Shown here: piece after piece, positions 50,332-59,074 of the stretch | Layout: the number at the start of each line of letters is the position of its first letter | Position numbering within the stretch: the stretch's first letter is position 1 | Position numbers and translations under genes: made by a program | Origin: Clostridiales bacterium Firm_08 | GTDB taxonomy: Bacteria > Bacillota > Clostridia > Oscillospirales > QAKW01 | Length of the DNA stretch: 64,000 bases | Reading direction: 5' to 3' | Assembly: GCA_001604045.1 (NCBI GenBank) | Contig: LVAN01000021.1 | Span: forward strand, 29,234 to 93,233 | Notes under the pieces: model-generated | What the model was told of the DNA's origin: nothing | The model's database searches: none | The model's input: the letters and a program-made list of their open reading frames with translations, nothing else

Positions 50332-50349
50332 GAAAAGAGGAGAATATAA

Positions 50350-51798
50350 ATGTCGGTTTATGATCCGAGATCGCTGAAAGCGGATGAATTTATCAATCAC
50401 GAGGAAATAGAAGAAACTCTGCGTTATGCGGAGGAAAACAAAAACAACGTGGCGCTGATCGACGCGATCCTTGAAAAAGCACGTCCGAAAAAGACGGAAC
50501 ACGGCGCGGTGTGCGCCGGACTTACCCATAGGGAAGCGTCCGTCCTTTTGGCATGCGATATTCCGGAAAAGATCGAGGAGATCTATCGCATTGCCGAAGA
50601 GATCAAACTCGCGTTTTACGGCAATCGTATCGTTTTGTTCGCGCCGCTGTACCTTTCCAATTACTGTGTCAACGGTTGCGTGTACTGCCCGTATCATTTA
50701 AAAAACAAACATATCCCCCGAAAAAAACTGACGCAGGAAGAGGTCAAAAATGAAGTGATCGCCCTGCAGGAAATGGGACATAAACGGCTTGCGATCGAGG
50801 CGGGCGAGGATCCCAAAAACAATCCGATCGAATATATTTTAGAGTGTATCAACACCATTTACGGCATACAGCATAAAAACGGAGCGATCCGCCGTGTAAA
50901 TGTAAATATTGCCGCCACGACTGTTGAAAATTACCGCAAACTGAAGGACGCGGGCATCGGAACGTACATCCTGTTTCAGGAGACATACCATAAGGAAAGT
51001 TATTTGAAACTGCATCCGACAGGTCCCAAGCACGATTACGCGTATCATACGGAAGCGATGGATCGCGCGATGGAAGGCGGCATTGACGATGTCGGGTTGG
51101 GTGTTTTATTCGGGCTGGAACTTTACAGATATGAATTCGCGGGGCTTATCATGCACGCGGAACATCTGGAAGCCGTACACGGCGTTGGTCCTCATACCAT
51201 CAGTGTGCCGCGCATCAAGCACGCGGACGACATCGATCCCGCCGCTTTTGATAATTCCATCTCTGATGAGATCTTCGCTAAGATCACGGCCTGCATCCGC
51301 CTTGCCGTACCGTATACCGGTATGATCATTTCCACAAGAGAATCCGAGCAGGTCAGAAGCAAATTGCTACGCCTCGGGATCTCGCAGGTCAGCGGCGGTT
51401 CCCGCACATCGGTCGGCGGTTACGCGGAAAAAGAGCGCCCGCACGATACCGAACAGTTTGACGTATCGGACCAGAGAAGTCTTGACGAAGTGGTGAACTG
51501 GCTGATGCGCAACGGACATATTCCCTCATTCTGTACAGCGTGTTATCGTGAGGGACGCACCGGTGATCGGTTTATGAGCCTTTGCAAGAGCGGACAGATC
51601 CTCAACTGCTGTCATCCGAACGCGTTGATGACACTGACAGAGTATCTTGTGGATTACGCCTCGGAGGACACAAGAGAAATCGGATATCAGCTTATTGAAA
51701 AAGAACTTGAAAAGATCCCCAATCCGAAGGTCAAAGAGATCGCGCGTCAAAACATCAAGGATATCAAAAACAGCAACCGGCGTGATTTCAGGTTTTAA
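50350..51798 (+). CDS. hydG: [FeFe] hydrogenase H-cluster maturase HydG (radical SAM tyrosine lyase)
   Basis: A 482-residue enzyme that cleaves tyrosine to give the CO and CN ligands of the H-cluster. The radical SAM motif CVNGCVYC lies at about residues 101-108 followed by the family stretch PYHLKNKHIPRKKL. The C-terminal auxiliary cluster cysteines appear in FCTACYREGRTGDRFM, with another in LNCCHPNAL, consistent with CxxCx22C near 394-420. The length matches HydG and separates it from ThiH (~370-ish residues). GAGGAG precedes the ATG. Confidence 0.96.
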   Translation: MSVYDPRSLKADEFINHEEIEETLRYAEENKNNVALIDAILEKARPKKTEHGAVCAGLTHREASVLLACDIPEKIEEIYRIAEEIKLAFYGNRIVLFAPLYLSNYCVNGCVYCPYHLKNKHIPRKKLTQEEVKNEVIALQEMGHKRLAIEAGEDPKNNPIEYILECINTIYGIQHKNGAIRRVNVNIAATTVENYRKLKDAGIGTYILFQETYHKESYLKLHPTGPKHDYAYHTEAMDRAMEGGIDDVGLGVLFGLELYRYEFAGLIMHAEHLEAVHGVGPHTISVPRIKHADDIDPAAFDNSISDEIFAKITACIRLAVPYTGMIISTRESEQVRSKLLRLGISQVSGGSRTSVGGYAEKERPHDTEQFDVSDQRSLDEVVNWLMRNGHIPSFCTACYREGRTGDRFMSLCKSGQILNCCHPNALMTLTEYLVDYASEDTREIGYQLIEKELEKIPNPKVKEIARQNIKDIKNSNRRDFRF

Positions 51799-51810
51799 AA
51801 GGAGCTGTAT

Positions 51811-53019
51811 ATGAGCTTGAACGAAACAGTCAGCGCGGAACGTACGCATATCGGTTTTTTCGGCGTCAGAAACGCCGGGAAATCAAGCGTGGTCAATGCG
51901 GTAACAGGGCAGGATCTATCCGTTGTTTCCGATGTTTTGGGGACGACGACAGATCCGGTCAAAAAAGCCATGGAGCTTTTGCCGCTCGGCCCCGTCGTTA
52001 TCATCGACACGCCGGGCATCGATGATGAAGGGATCCTTGGCGAGAAGCGTGTAAAAAAGGCAAGGCAGGTCTTGAGCAATACCGATATCGCCGTGCTTGT
52101 AAGCGACGCCGGGAAGGGGATCACAAAAGCGGATGAAGCGCTGATACGATCTTTTAAGGAAACAAAAACGCCCTATATCATCGCCTGCAATAAAAGCGAT
52201 CTGATGGATGAGATCCCCGCGGCGGCGAATGATACGATTTATATCAGCGCGCTGACGGGATACAATATCAATGAACTCAAAGAGAGGATCGCCGCACTGC
52301 AAAAAAAGGTCGAACATACGATCCCTTTGGTATCGGATCTTCTTGTGCCGGGAGAGTGCGCCGTGCTGGTGATCCCGATCGATTCCGCCGCGCCGAAAGG
52401 AAGGATCATCCTGCCGCAGCAGCAGACGTTGCGCGATCTTTTGGACGCGGGGAACACGGCGCTGGTCTGCCGGGACACTGAACTCGCGAAAACGCTTGAA
52501 AAACTTGCCTCTCCGCCGAAACTTGTCATAACCGATTCACAGGTATTCGGAAAAGTTTCTAAAATCGTCCCGGAGAATATTCTCTTAACGTCGTTTTCCA
52601 TACTTATGGCGCGATACAAAGGAAATCTTTCCGCGCTTGTGGAGGGCGCCGCGGCGCTGGATCGCTTGCGGGACGGTGATACTCTTCTTATATCGGAAGG
52701 ATGTACACACCACAGACAGTGCGATGACATCGGAACGGTCAAACTGCCGGGATGGATCCGAAAACATACAGGGAAAAGCCTTGATTTCCGTTTTACTTCC
52801 GGAACGGAATTTCCGGAAACATTTGAGGGGATCTCCCTGGTGATCCATTGCGGCGGGTGCATGCTGACGGAAAAGGAAATGAAAAACCGCATCGGACGGA
52901 CTTTGTCCGCCGGAGTTCCTGTTACCAATTACGGTATCGCGATCGCGCATATGCAGGGAATACTTCGCCGCGTATTATCTCCGTTTCCGAACATCCTTGA
53001 AATACTTGATAAAAAATAA
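51811..53019 (+). CDS. hydF: [FeFe] hydrogenase H-cluster maturation GTPase HydF
   Basis: A 402-residue scaffold on which the diiron subcluster is assembled before transfer to apo-hydrogenase. The GTPase domain shows GVRNAGKSS (G1) at residues 18-26, DTPG (G3) near 68-71 and NKSD (G4) near 130-133. The C-terminal cluster-binding region contains a His-rich CTHHRQCDD near 299-307 and the HCGGC motif near 347-351, matching the family's H-xn-HCxxC. It ends the maturation operon, followed by a strong terminator. No hydrogenase structural gene is in the window. Confidence 0.95.
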   Translation: MSLNETVSAERTHIGFFGVRNAGKSSVVNAVTGQDLSVVSDVLGTTTDPVKKAMELLPLGPVVIIDTPGIDDEGILGEKRVKKARQVLSNTDIAVLVSDAGKGITKADEALIRSFKETKTPYIIACNKSDLMDEIPAAANDTIYISALTGYNINELKERIAALQKKVEHTIPLVSDLLVPGECAVLVIPIDSAAPKGRIILPQQQTLRDLLDAGNTALVCRDTELAKTLEKLASPPKLVITDSQVFGKVSKIVPENILLTSFSILMARYKGNLSALVEGAAALDRLRDGDTLLISEGCTHHRQCDDIGTVKLPGWIRKHTGKSLDFRFTSGTEFPETFEGISLVIHCGGCMLTEKEMKNRIGRTLSAGVPVTNYGIAIAHMQGILRRVLSPFPNILEILDKK

Positions 53020-53023
53020 GATC

Positions 53024-53066
53024 GGAAGTCCTTCTGCGTCAACAAACGAAGGACTTCCAATTTTTT
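53024..53066 (+). terminator. Terminator of the hyd maturation operon
   Basis: A perfect 11-bp stem ggaagtccttc/gaaggacttcc (53024-53034 with 53048-53058), 13-base loop, then AATTTTTT. Confidence 0.92.
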
Positions 53067-53067
53067 A

Positions 53068-53096
53068 TTGCATTACAGGCCGGCTTGTGGTATTAT
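53068..53096 (+). promoter_or_regulatory. Candidate promoter for the 53164-57558 gene group
   Basis: TTGCAT (53068-53073) and TATTAT (53091-53096) with a 17-base spacer, just after the hydF terminator and 67 bases before the next start. Confidence 0.6.
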
Positions 53097-53163
53097 TTTA
53101 GATGTATGGTAATATGGATGAATATTTTATCCTTTGCCTTAGAAAGACACCGGGAGAGAATAC

Positions 53164-54255
53164 GTGAGAGAACACAGAAAAAATGCCGGCGCGGCGGCAT
53201 TTCCCATTCGTAAAAAAACGATTGGAACGATCATCTTTATTTTACTCAATATAAGCGTTATCGCCGTCACGGCGATCCTTGAATTTTCAGGCGACACAGC
53301 GCAGGCGCAAAAGATCCCGTTTTTAGGACTCAACTTTCGATTTCTGTTTGCCGCGGCAGGCTGTGTTTTGTTGATGGTCAGCGCGGAGACGTTAAAATAT
53401 TTATTGATGGTAAAATCTTTTACCGGGTATTTTGACGTGAAAACTGCGTTTCAGGTCACGGCGATCGGTAAATATTATGACAATATTACGCCGCTCGGCA
53501 GTGGCGGTCAACCGTTTCAAATATACTTTCTCTCTAAAAAAGGACTTTCAAAAGGCGTCGCCGCCTCTATGCCCGTCAGTTCTTATATTTGTTCAAACAT
53601 TTCTTTCGCGCTCCTTGCGACGATCGTTATGATCGTCAATTCGTCCGTTACCGGATCCGTGGCGATACATATCGCGGCGAGGATCGGCATCCTGTGTTAT
53701 CTGTTCATACCGTTCACAATTACTTTTTTTACTGTCGCGCCGCGCGCCGCAGACAGCGTGCTTCAATTCTTTATCAAGCTGCTGCATCAGCTTCATTTGA
53801 TAAAGGACGAGCGATCCACGAGGAATAAAGTCCTTTTGTCAGTCGATGAATACCGCACAGCGATCCGTGGCATGTCAAAAAAGCGCGGTATGCTTTTACT
53901 GCTTCTTTTGTTATCTCTCGTCTATCAATCCTCTATGTGTTGTCTGCCGTTTTTTATCCTCCGAACGTTCGGGGGCGCCGCAACAATGGCGGAATCCTTC
54001 TGTATCTGCGTTTTCATCTACGCGGCTGTAACGTTCGTTCCGACGCCGGGGAATTCCGGCGCGGCGGAGGGATCGTTTTACGCGTTGTTTTCGGGGCTTA
54101 CCAGTAACTATCTTTTTTGGGCGATGCTCGTATGGCGCTTTTTCTGCTACTACTTTTTTATCATCCTCGGCGGATGTGTATTCGGCTATAACGCGATCTC
54201 ACAACGAAAAGAAAAAATAATAAGACAAAAATGCGCAATAAATAAAGGAGAATAA
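53164..54255 (+). CDS. Lysylphosphatidylglycerol-synthase-like transmembrane protein (flippase-like, UPF0104)
   Basis: A 363-residue integral membrane protein with about eight hydrophobic segments (for example 19-38, 58-78, 140-160, 175-195, 240-262 and 320-345). The family pattern ITPLGSGGQPFQIYFL near residues 107-122 and FVPTPGNSGAAEGSFYALF near 293-311 mark the AglD/MprF-type membrane domain, which moves charged lipids or glycolipids across the membrane. There is no soluble aminoacyl-transfer domain, so it is not a complete MprF. The start is a GTG at 53164 with GGGAG upstream. It heads a cluster of phosphatase and lipid-headgroup genes. Confidence 0.85.
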   Translation: MREHRKNAGAAAFPIRKKTIGTIIFILLNISVIAVTAILEFSGDTAQAQKIPFLGLNFRFLFAAAGCVLLMVSAETLKYLLMVKSFTGYFDVKTAFQVTAIGKYYDNITPLGSGGQPFQIYFLSKKGLSKGVAASMPVSSYICSNISFALLATIVMIVNSSVTGSVAIHIAARIGILCYLFIPFTITFFTVAPRAADSVLQFFIKLLHQLHLIKDERSTRNKVLLSVDEYRTAIRGMSKKRGMLLLLLLLSLVYQSSMCCLPFFILRTFGGAATMAESFCICVFIYAAVTFVPTPGNSGAAEGSFYALFSGLTSNYLFWAMLVWRFFCYYFFIILGGCVFGYNAISQRKEKIIRQKCAINKGE

Positions 54256-54258
54256 TAA

Positions 54259-54846
54259 ATGAAATTGTATTTGATCAGGCACGGAGAAAGTGCGGCAAAT
54301 TTTGAAAAGCGCTTTTCTTTTTTTGAAGAACCTATTACACAAAAGGGGATCGATCAGGCGAAAAAAGTCGGTGAATATCTGAAAGGAATTCATTTTGACA
54401 AGGTATACTCCAGCGATATGGAACGGGCGATCGCTACGGCGCGCATTGCTCTGCCGGGCAAAGAGCCTGAACAGGATCCGATGCTCCGGGAGATCGCGAC
54501 AGGAGATCTCGCCGGAAAACCGATCGATGCTTGCCTCGATCAATACGGACTGTCCCTGCGCAGGGATCGTCTGATCCGCGATTTTACCTCTTACGGCGGT
54601 GAAAATGAGCAGGCGGTGATGGCGAGATCCAGGGTGTTTCTTGCCAAAATGGAGGAACACGCTGATGAAACTGTCGCGGCGTTTACACACGGCGGTTTTA
54701 TCTGCGCAACGCTGGAAGCGTTGTTCGGCGTGAATATCGTCACCAGCAGGACGCTGCTTTGTGATAACGGAATGGTCGCTGTTTTTGAGTGCAGTGACGC
54801 GTGTTGGAAGCTTCATTCCTGGAACGCGAACGGCATGAACCGGTAA
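54259..54846 (+). CDS. Histidine phosphatase family protein
   Basis: A 195-residue protein with the catalytic RHGES at residues 7-11 and a second histidine in THGGF near 149-153; the conserved SSDMERAIATA stretch lies near 53-63. This is the phosphoglycerate-mutase-like histidine phosphatase fold. Substrates vary widely (phosphosugars, cobalamin precursors, RNA caps), so the role here is open. It lies 3 bases after the flippase-like gene and just before another phosphatase. Confidence 0.88.
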   Translation: MKLYLIRHGESAANFEKRFSFFEEPITQKGIDQAKKVGEYLKGIHFDKVYSSDMERAIATARIALPGKEPEQDPMLREIATGDLAGKPIDACLDQYGLSLRRDRLIRDFTSYGGENEQAVMARSRVFLAKMEEHADETVAAFTHGGFICATLEALFGVNIVTSRTLLCDNGMVAVFECSDACWKLHSWNANGMNR

Positions 54847-54850
54847 AAAA

Positions 54851-55570
54851 ATGAAAAAGGTTAAATTGTTCGCGTTTGATCTTGATGGAACGCTGACCCA
54901 ACATAAGTCAAAACTCGGTCCGGAAAATCGAGAGGTGCTACAAAGGCTCGGAAAAAGATATAAACTTCTGATGGTCGGGGCAGGGCAGTGCCGAAGGATC
55001 TTTGATCAGATGGATCATTTTCCGATCGATATCATCGGAAATTATGGTCTGCAGTTCGCAAAATATGACCCGGCGAGCAAAGACCTTATAATGATCCGGG
55101 ATGAGATTTTTCCCTGCGATCGGACAAGCGTCGAGAAAAGGGTAACGCAAATGCGTGAAAAATACGGCTTCACTGATTTCAAGGGAGACAGCGTTGAATT
55201 TCACGCGTCGGGATGTGTGACGTTCCCGATCCTCGGGACAAAGGCGGATCTTGCCGATAAACTCTCTTTTGACCCTGACCGTTCCAAACGGAGAAGGATC
55301 TATGACGATATCGCCCGCACTTTTGATGAATATATCGTTTTTGTGGGCGGTTCCTCATCTTTTGATATGGCGCCCCGTCCTTTCAATAAATACTACGCGC
55401 TGGATCTGTACTGTAAAGAGAACGGATATAAGCATGATGAGGTCATTTTTGTCGGTGATGATTACGGGCCGGGCGGAAATGATGAGGCGGTCTACAATTC
55501 CGGCTTCGGTTTCTTGCCGGTCGATGATTACCGACAACTTGCCGATCGACTAAAAGAGTATATACAGTAA
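54851..55570 (+). CDS. HAD-IIB hydrolase, phosphomannomutase-like
   Basis: A 239-residue HAD enzyme. The nucleophile motif is FDLDGTLTQ near residues 8-16; the third and fourth motifs include FVGDDYGPGGNDEAV near 196-210. The segments LMVGAGQCRRIFDQM and DIIGNYGLQFAKY resemble eukaryotic-type phosphomannomutases, which belong to this HAD branch. Either a sugar-phosphate phosphatase or a mutase is possible. Neighbours suggest phospholipid or glycopolymer metabolism. Confidence 0.75.
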   Translation: MKKVKLFAFDLDGTLTQHKSKLGPENREVLQRLGKRYKLLMVGAGQCRRIFDQMDHFPIDIIGNYGLQFAKYDPASKDLIMIRDEIFPCDRTSVEKRVTQMREKYGFTDFKGDSVEFHASGCVTFPILGTKADLADKLSFDPDRSKRRRIYDDIARTFDEYIVFVGGSSSFDMAPRPFNKYYALDLYCKENGYKHDEVIFVGDDYGPGGNDEAVYNSGFGFLPVDDYRQLADRLKEYIQ

Positions 55571-55585
55571 CAAGGAGGAGTTATT

Positions 55586-56854
55586 ATGAACATAAGTGAA
55601 TTGCTTGGGGGAAAAAGAAATTGTTCCTGCGGGATGGATCACTTTTGCGCGATCGAAAACGTCGTCATTGAAAAGGGAGCAATTGAAAAGCTGCCTTCTC
55701 TTGTTAAAAAATACCAACATATTCTTGTGGTATGCGATCAGAACACGTATGCGGTCGGTGGAGAAAAGACGATATCGTTTCTGGGAGACAAGATGGAAAA
55801 TCTCCTTGTCTATCAAAGCGGTGACAAATTTCTTGTTCCCAATGAGCAGGCGATCGCCAAGCTTTCCGACATGGTGACGGCGCAAACGGATCTTGTGATC
55901 GGCGTCGGCAGCGGGGTCATCAATGATACCTGTAAATATGTGAGTTTTTTGAAAAAGATCCCGTATTATATCGTCGCCACAGCACCGTCAATGGACGGAT
56001 ACGCGTCGGTCGGCGCCGCTATGATCATCAGGGATATGAAAGTCACCTATGACGCGCATGTTCCGACCGCTATCATCGGGGACGTGGATATGCTCAAAAC
56101 AGCGCCGATGGATATGATACGTTCCGGTTACGGTGATATCATAGGCAAGTATTCGGCGCTCAACGACTGGAAACTCAGCCACCTTATCAATGATGAATAT
56201 ATTTGCGAGTATGTCTATGACATCACATATTCCATGCTTGATAAGACGCTTGCCGTCGCGGACGGCATCCTGAAAAGAGATGACAAGAGCATACAAACGC
56301 TGATGGAGGCGCTTGTCGTTGTCGGGATCGCGATGAGCTATGTCGGCAATTCAAGACCCGCCTCCGGCAGTGAGCATCATTTGTCACATTTTTATGAGAT
56401 CGTCGGACTTCTGAATAATGAGCCGTATTTCAATCACGGCATCGATGTGGTATATTCCACGATCGTGACGCAGAAAATGAGGGAGGCGATCCTTGCGCTT
56501 GATGAATTCCGCGAGGCGGCTCCGTTTGACAGACAAGAATGGGAAGCCCACATTCGCAGAGTATACGGCGCCGCCGCTGAAGGTGTGATAGAACTTCAAA
56601 ACAAGCAGGGATGGTACGAAAAGGATTATATTTCCGTTTACCGCGCGAAAGAACGGGAGATTCGTGAGATCCTGTCCGAGGTGCCAAGCTCCGGGGATCT
56701 TGAGAAAATGCTTGCCAAAGTTGAACTTGATATGTCAGACTTTGAAAGGGAGTACGGAAAGGACAAGATCATAGAGTCTACCCTTATCGCTAAGGATCTT
56801 AAAAACCGTTATTCCGTTCTTTGGCTTTATTACACATTATTTTACAGGAGATGA
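55586..56854 (+). CDS. egsA: sn-Glycerol-1-phosphate dehydrogenase (EgsA/AraM family)
   Basis: A 422-residue iron/zinc-dependent alcohol-dehydrogenase-like enzyme. The NAD-binding region has GVGSGVINDTCKYVSF near residues 110-125 and YIVATAPSMDGYASVGAAMI near 131-150. Metal ligands are the histidines in GSEHHLSHF near 262-270 and FNHGIDVVYST near 283-293. The family reduces dihydroxyacetone phosphate to glycerol-1-phosphate, the stereoisomer used in archaeal lipids; bacterial AraM does the same in Bacillus for heptaprenylglyceryl phosphate. The AGGAGG site is strong. It overlaps or abuts the following phosphodiesterase gene. Confidence 0.88.
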   Translation: MNISELLGGKRNCSCGMDHFCAIENVVIEKGAIEKLPSLVKKYQHILVVCDQNTYAVGGEKTISFLGDKMENLLVYQSGDKFLVPNEQAIAKLSDMVTAQTDLVIGVGSGVINDTCKYVSFLKKIPYYIVATAPSMDGYASVGAAMIIRDMKVTYDAHVPTAIIGDVDMLKTAPMDMIRSGYGDIIGKYSALNDWKLSHLINDEYICEYVYDITYSMLDKTLAVADGILKRDDKSIQTLMEALVVVGIAMSYVGNSRPASGSEHHLSHFYEIVGLLNNEPYFNHGIDVVYSTIVTQKMREAILALDEFREAAPFDRQEWEAHIRRVYGAAAEGVIELQNKQGWYEKDYISVYRAKEREIREILSEVPSSGDLEKMLAKVELDMSDFEREYGKDKIIESTLIAKDLKNRYSVLWLYYTLFYRR

Positions 56855-56859
56855 ACAAA

Positions 56860-57558
56860 GTGATCGTATACGCACACAGAGGCGCGAGCGAATACGCGCC
56901 GGAAAACACGCTGATGTCTTTTTATCTCGGGATGCTGCAAGGCGCGAACGGCATTGAAACGGATGTTCGCGTTACAAAAGATCAAAAACTCATTTTATTT
57001 CACGACAGTACCGTGGATCGTGTCACGAACGGCACGGGCAATGTGGAGGATTTCACCTATGATGAGTTGCTTCAGCTTGACGTCATCCATCCGAACCTTC
57101 CGGACGTTGTGGACAAGATCCCGCTTTTTGAGGATTTTTTAAGGCTGTTTTCCTTCCGCCCCATTACCTTCGCGATCGAACTGAAAAGCGGCGGTATCGA
57201 AAAAAGAGTGATCGATTTGCTGGAACGCTATGATATGCGGGATAAAACGATCATTACTTCCTTCGAATACGATTATATCAAGGCGGTCAAAAAAGCCGAT
57301 CCACGCTATCGCGTCGGCTGGCTGATCAAGGAGCATACGGAGGAAACACTGCGCGCTCTTTCGGAGATCGGCGCCGAGCAGATCTGTCCGCGGGCGACCT
57401 TTGTCACACCTGAATACGTTTCTGAAATGAAGGAAAAGGGTCTTGACGTCAGAGCGTGGGGCGTGAAAGATACGGATCTAATGGAGAACTGCTGTAAAAG
57501 CAAAGTGGACGGTATGACCGTTAACTTCCCCGACAAACTGCTTGCCTATCTGAAATAA
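56860..57558 (+). CDS. Glycerophosphodiester phosphodiesterase
   Basis: A 232-residue GDPD-family enzyme releasing glycerol phosphate from deacylated phospholipids or teichoic acid. Motifs: HRGASEYAPENT near residues 5-16 with catalytic His, GIETDVRVTKD near 29-39, FHDSTVDRVTNGTG near 45-58 and the C-terminal VRAWGVKD. I choose the GTG at 56860 because AGGAG lies 9 bases before it; the ATG at 56851 overlaps the egsA stop (ATGA) and adds three residues but has no spacer to the ribosome site. A terminator follows. Confidence 0.9.
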   Translation: MIVYAHRGASEYAPENTLMSFYLGMLQGANGIETDVRVTKDQKLILFHDSTVDRVTNGTGNVEDFTYDELLQLDVIHPNLPDVVDKIPLFEDFLRLFSFRPITFAIELKSGGIEKRVIDLLERYDMRDKTIITSFEYDYIKAVKKADPRYRVGWLIKEHTEETLRALSEIGAEQICPRATFVTPEYVSEMKEKGLDVRAWGVKDTDLMENCCKSKVDGMTVNFPDKLLAYLK

Positions 57559-57577
57559 TACATTCATCAATGAAATT

Positions 57578-57618
57578 AAGGCGTACGATGCGGAGCTTTC
57601 CGCGCCGTACGCCTTTTA
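57578..57618 (+). terminator. Terminator before the spoIIIA operon
   Basis: A perfect 10-bp stem aaggcgtacg/cgtacgcctt (57578-57587 with 57606-57615), 18-base loop, then TTTATA. Confidence 0.85.
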
Positions 57619-57633
57619 TAATGATCTTTTCTG

Positions 57634-57662
57634 TTCTAAAAGCTTGCCCTTGTCCATATGAT
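57634..57662 (+). promoter_or_regulatory. Candidate sigma-E promoter of spoIIIA
   Basis: CATATGAT at 57655-57662 fits the sigma-E -10 pattern CATANNNT, 24 bases before spoIIIAA. The -35 region near 57634-57640 (TTCTAAA) lacks a clean ATA, so the match is partial. spoIIIA is a sigma-E operon in Bacillus and C. difficile. Confidence 0.35.
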
Positions 57663-57686
57663 TTACAGAGAAGGGAGGGACAACTT

Positions 57687-58682
57687 ATGAGCGACATATT
57701 TGAAAGACTTCGCGGGTATCTGCCGCAGCAGATCTACGACTCCCTCCGCCATTTGCCGGCGCAGGATCTGGCGCGCGTTAATGAGATACGTCTTCGTCTC
57801 GGCAGATATTCCGGATTAACGATCGGACAGAAAAACATTTGTCTGATCGACTATCACACCGGCAGACCTATCCGCTTGAACGAAACAGATATGGAACTGT
57901 GTTTTAAAAGAGTTTGTGAAAATTCTATTTATAAATACGAAAATGAGATCAAAAACGGATATATAACGCTTTCCTGCGGGTGCAGAGTGGGATTTTGCGG
58001 CACTCGTTGTGAAAACGGGATGATACGGGAAATATCCAGTATCAATATTCGTCTGTCTCATCGGATTGAGAACGCGGCGGAAAAAATTATCCCATTAATA
58101 TATCAAAACGGCGTTGTGCGATCATCACTGATCGTCAGCCCGCCCTGCGGCGGCAAAACAACGATCCTTACCGATGTAGCGCGAAGGCTCTCGGAGCATG
58201 ATCAAAGGTGCTGTATCGTGGACGAGAGGGGAGAGATCGCCGCCGCGCTACGCGGCGTTCCGCAAAAAGATGTCGGGGAACTTACAGATATAATGGACGG
58301 ATACCCGAAGGGGATCGGGATGATGATCGCGCTGCGCTCCCTTTCGCCGCAGGTGCTGATCTGTGATGAGATCGGAACGCAGGAGGACGTACAGGCGATG
58401 ATCGAGTCGCTTAACGCCGGTGTTCCCGTGATCGCGACCGCGCATGCGGAGGACGCGGAGCATTTGAGAGAACGTCCGCAGATCGCCCGGCTTATCGACA
58501 ATAAGGCGATCGAGCAGATCATTTTTCTGGAGGGCGCTCGTCATCCGGGAATGATGAAACAGTATATCGAGGCTCAAAAATTATATGAAGATCGCAGGGA
58601 TCCTGCTGATGGTCATCAGCACCGCGTACAGCGTTGTCCTGTATATCGGACAGATGAAAGAAACACTGAAAGAAATGAATGA
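57687..58682 (+). CDS. spoIIIAA: Stage III sporulation protein AA (ATPase)
   Basis: A 331-residue secretion-type ATPase that powers the mother-cell-to-forespore channel. Walker A is PPCGGKTT near residues 152-159; a Walker B follows in LICDEIGT near 226-233. An N-terminal ~130-residue domain precedes the ATPase. A strong AGGGAGGG site lies upstream of the ATG at 57687. The 3' end overlaps spoIIIAB by 98 bases, whereas a short ATGA overlap is usual; a TGA at 58586-58588 in another frame, right at the spoIIIAB ATG, looks like the ancestral stop, so the last ~32 residues are probably an extension caused by a small indel. Confidence 0.93.
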   Translation: MSDIFERLRGYLPQQIYDSLRHLPAQDLARVNEIRLRLGRYSGLTIGQKNICLIDYHTGRPIRLNETDMELCFKRVCENSIYKYENEIKNGYITLSCGCRVGFCGTRCENGMIREISSINIRLSHRIENAAEKIIPLIYQNGVVRSSLIVSPPCGGKTTILTDVARRLSEHDQRCCIVDERGEIAAALRGVPQKDVGELTDIMDGYPKGIGMMIALRSLSPQVLICDEIGTQEDVQAMIESLNAGVPVIATAHAEDAEHLRERPQIARLIDNKAIEQIIFLEGARHPGMMKQYIEAQKLYEDRRDPADGHQHRVQRCPVYRTDERNTERNE

Positions 58683-59070
58683 TTGGTGTACCGTACTTTC
58701 CTTTTGGCAGGAAGAGATCACCGCTTACGGTTTCGCGGTGGATGAACTGGGGAAGCGACTGTACACTCACCCGATTTGTCGTTCGATTGCTCTGACAGGA
58801 AAAATTGGCGGGAAAACGATGTCAGAGATCGTGTCATACGTCGCGGGAGATACCTGCGCGCTGCGCGGAGAGGACAAGGAGAATTTATTGCACACCCTGA
58901 CATCCTTCGGTTCTCATTTATCCGAAACACAAGACAGAATGTTGGAGGAAAGCGTCACCATGCTGAAAAAAAGAACAGAGGAGCAAAAAAACGACATTCG
59001 ACAGAAAAGCGCGTTGATCTATAAAATCGCGCCGCTGCTTTGCGGAGCGGTCATCGTGTTGTGTTGGTAA
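58585..59070 (+). CDS. spoIIIAB: Stage III sporulation protein AB
   Basis: A 161-residue protein resembling GspF/type II secretion membrane proteins. An N-terminal hydrophobic segment (residues 2-22), a helical cytoplasmic domain with LKEMNDWCTVLSFWQEEIT near 31-48 and a C-terminal hydrophobic segment (about 145-161) are visible. It starts inside the 3' end of the spoIIIAA frame. The ribosome site is not obvious, consistent with coupling to spoIIIAA. Confidence 0.9.
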   Translation: MKIAGILLMVISTAYSVVLYIGQMKETLKEMNDWCTVLSFWQEEITAYGFAVDELGKRLYTHPICRSIALTGKIGGKTMSEIVSYVAGDTCALRGEDKENLLHTLTSFGSHLSETQDRMLEESVTMLKKRTEEQKNDIRQKSALIYKIAPLLCGAVIVLCW

Positions 59071-59074
59071 TGAT

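Noticed and set aside
53164-54255. Complete MprF lysyl-phosphatidylglycerol synthase
   Set aside because: Only the membrane flippase-like domain is present; the cytosolic aminoacyl-transfer domain is missing and the protein is only 363 residues.
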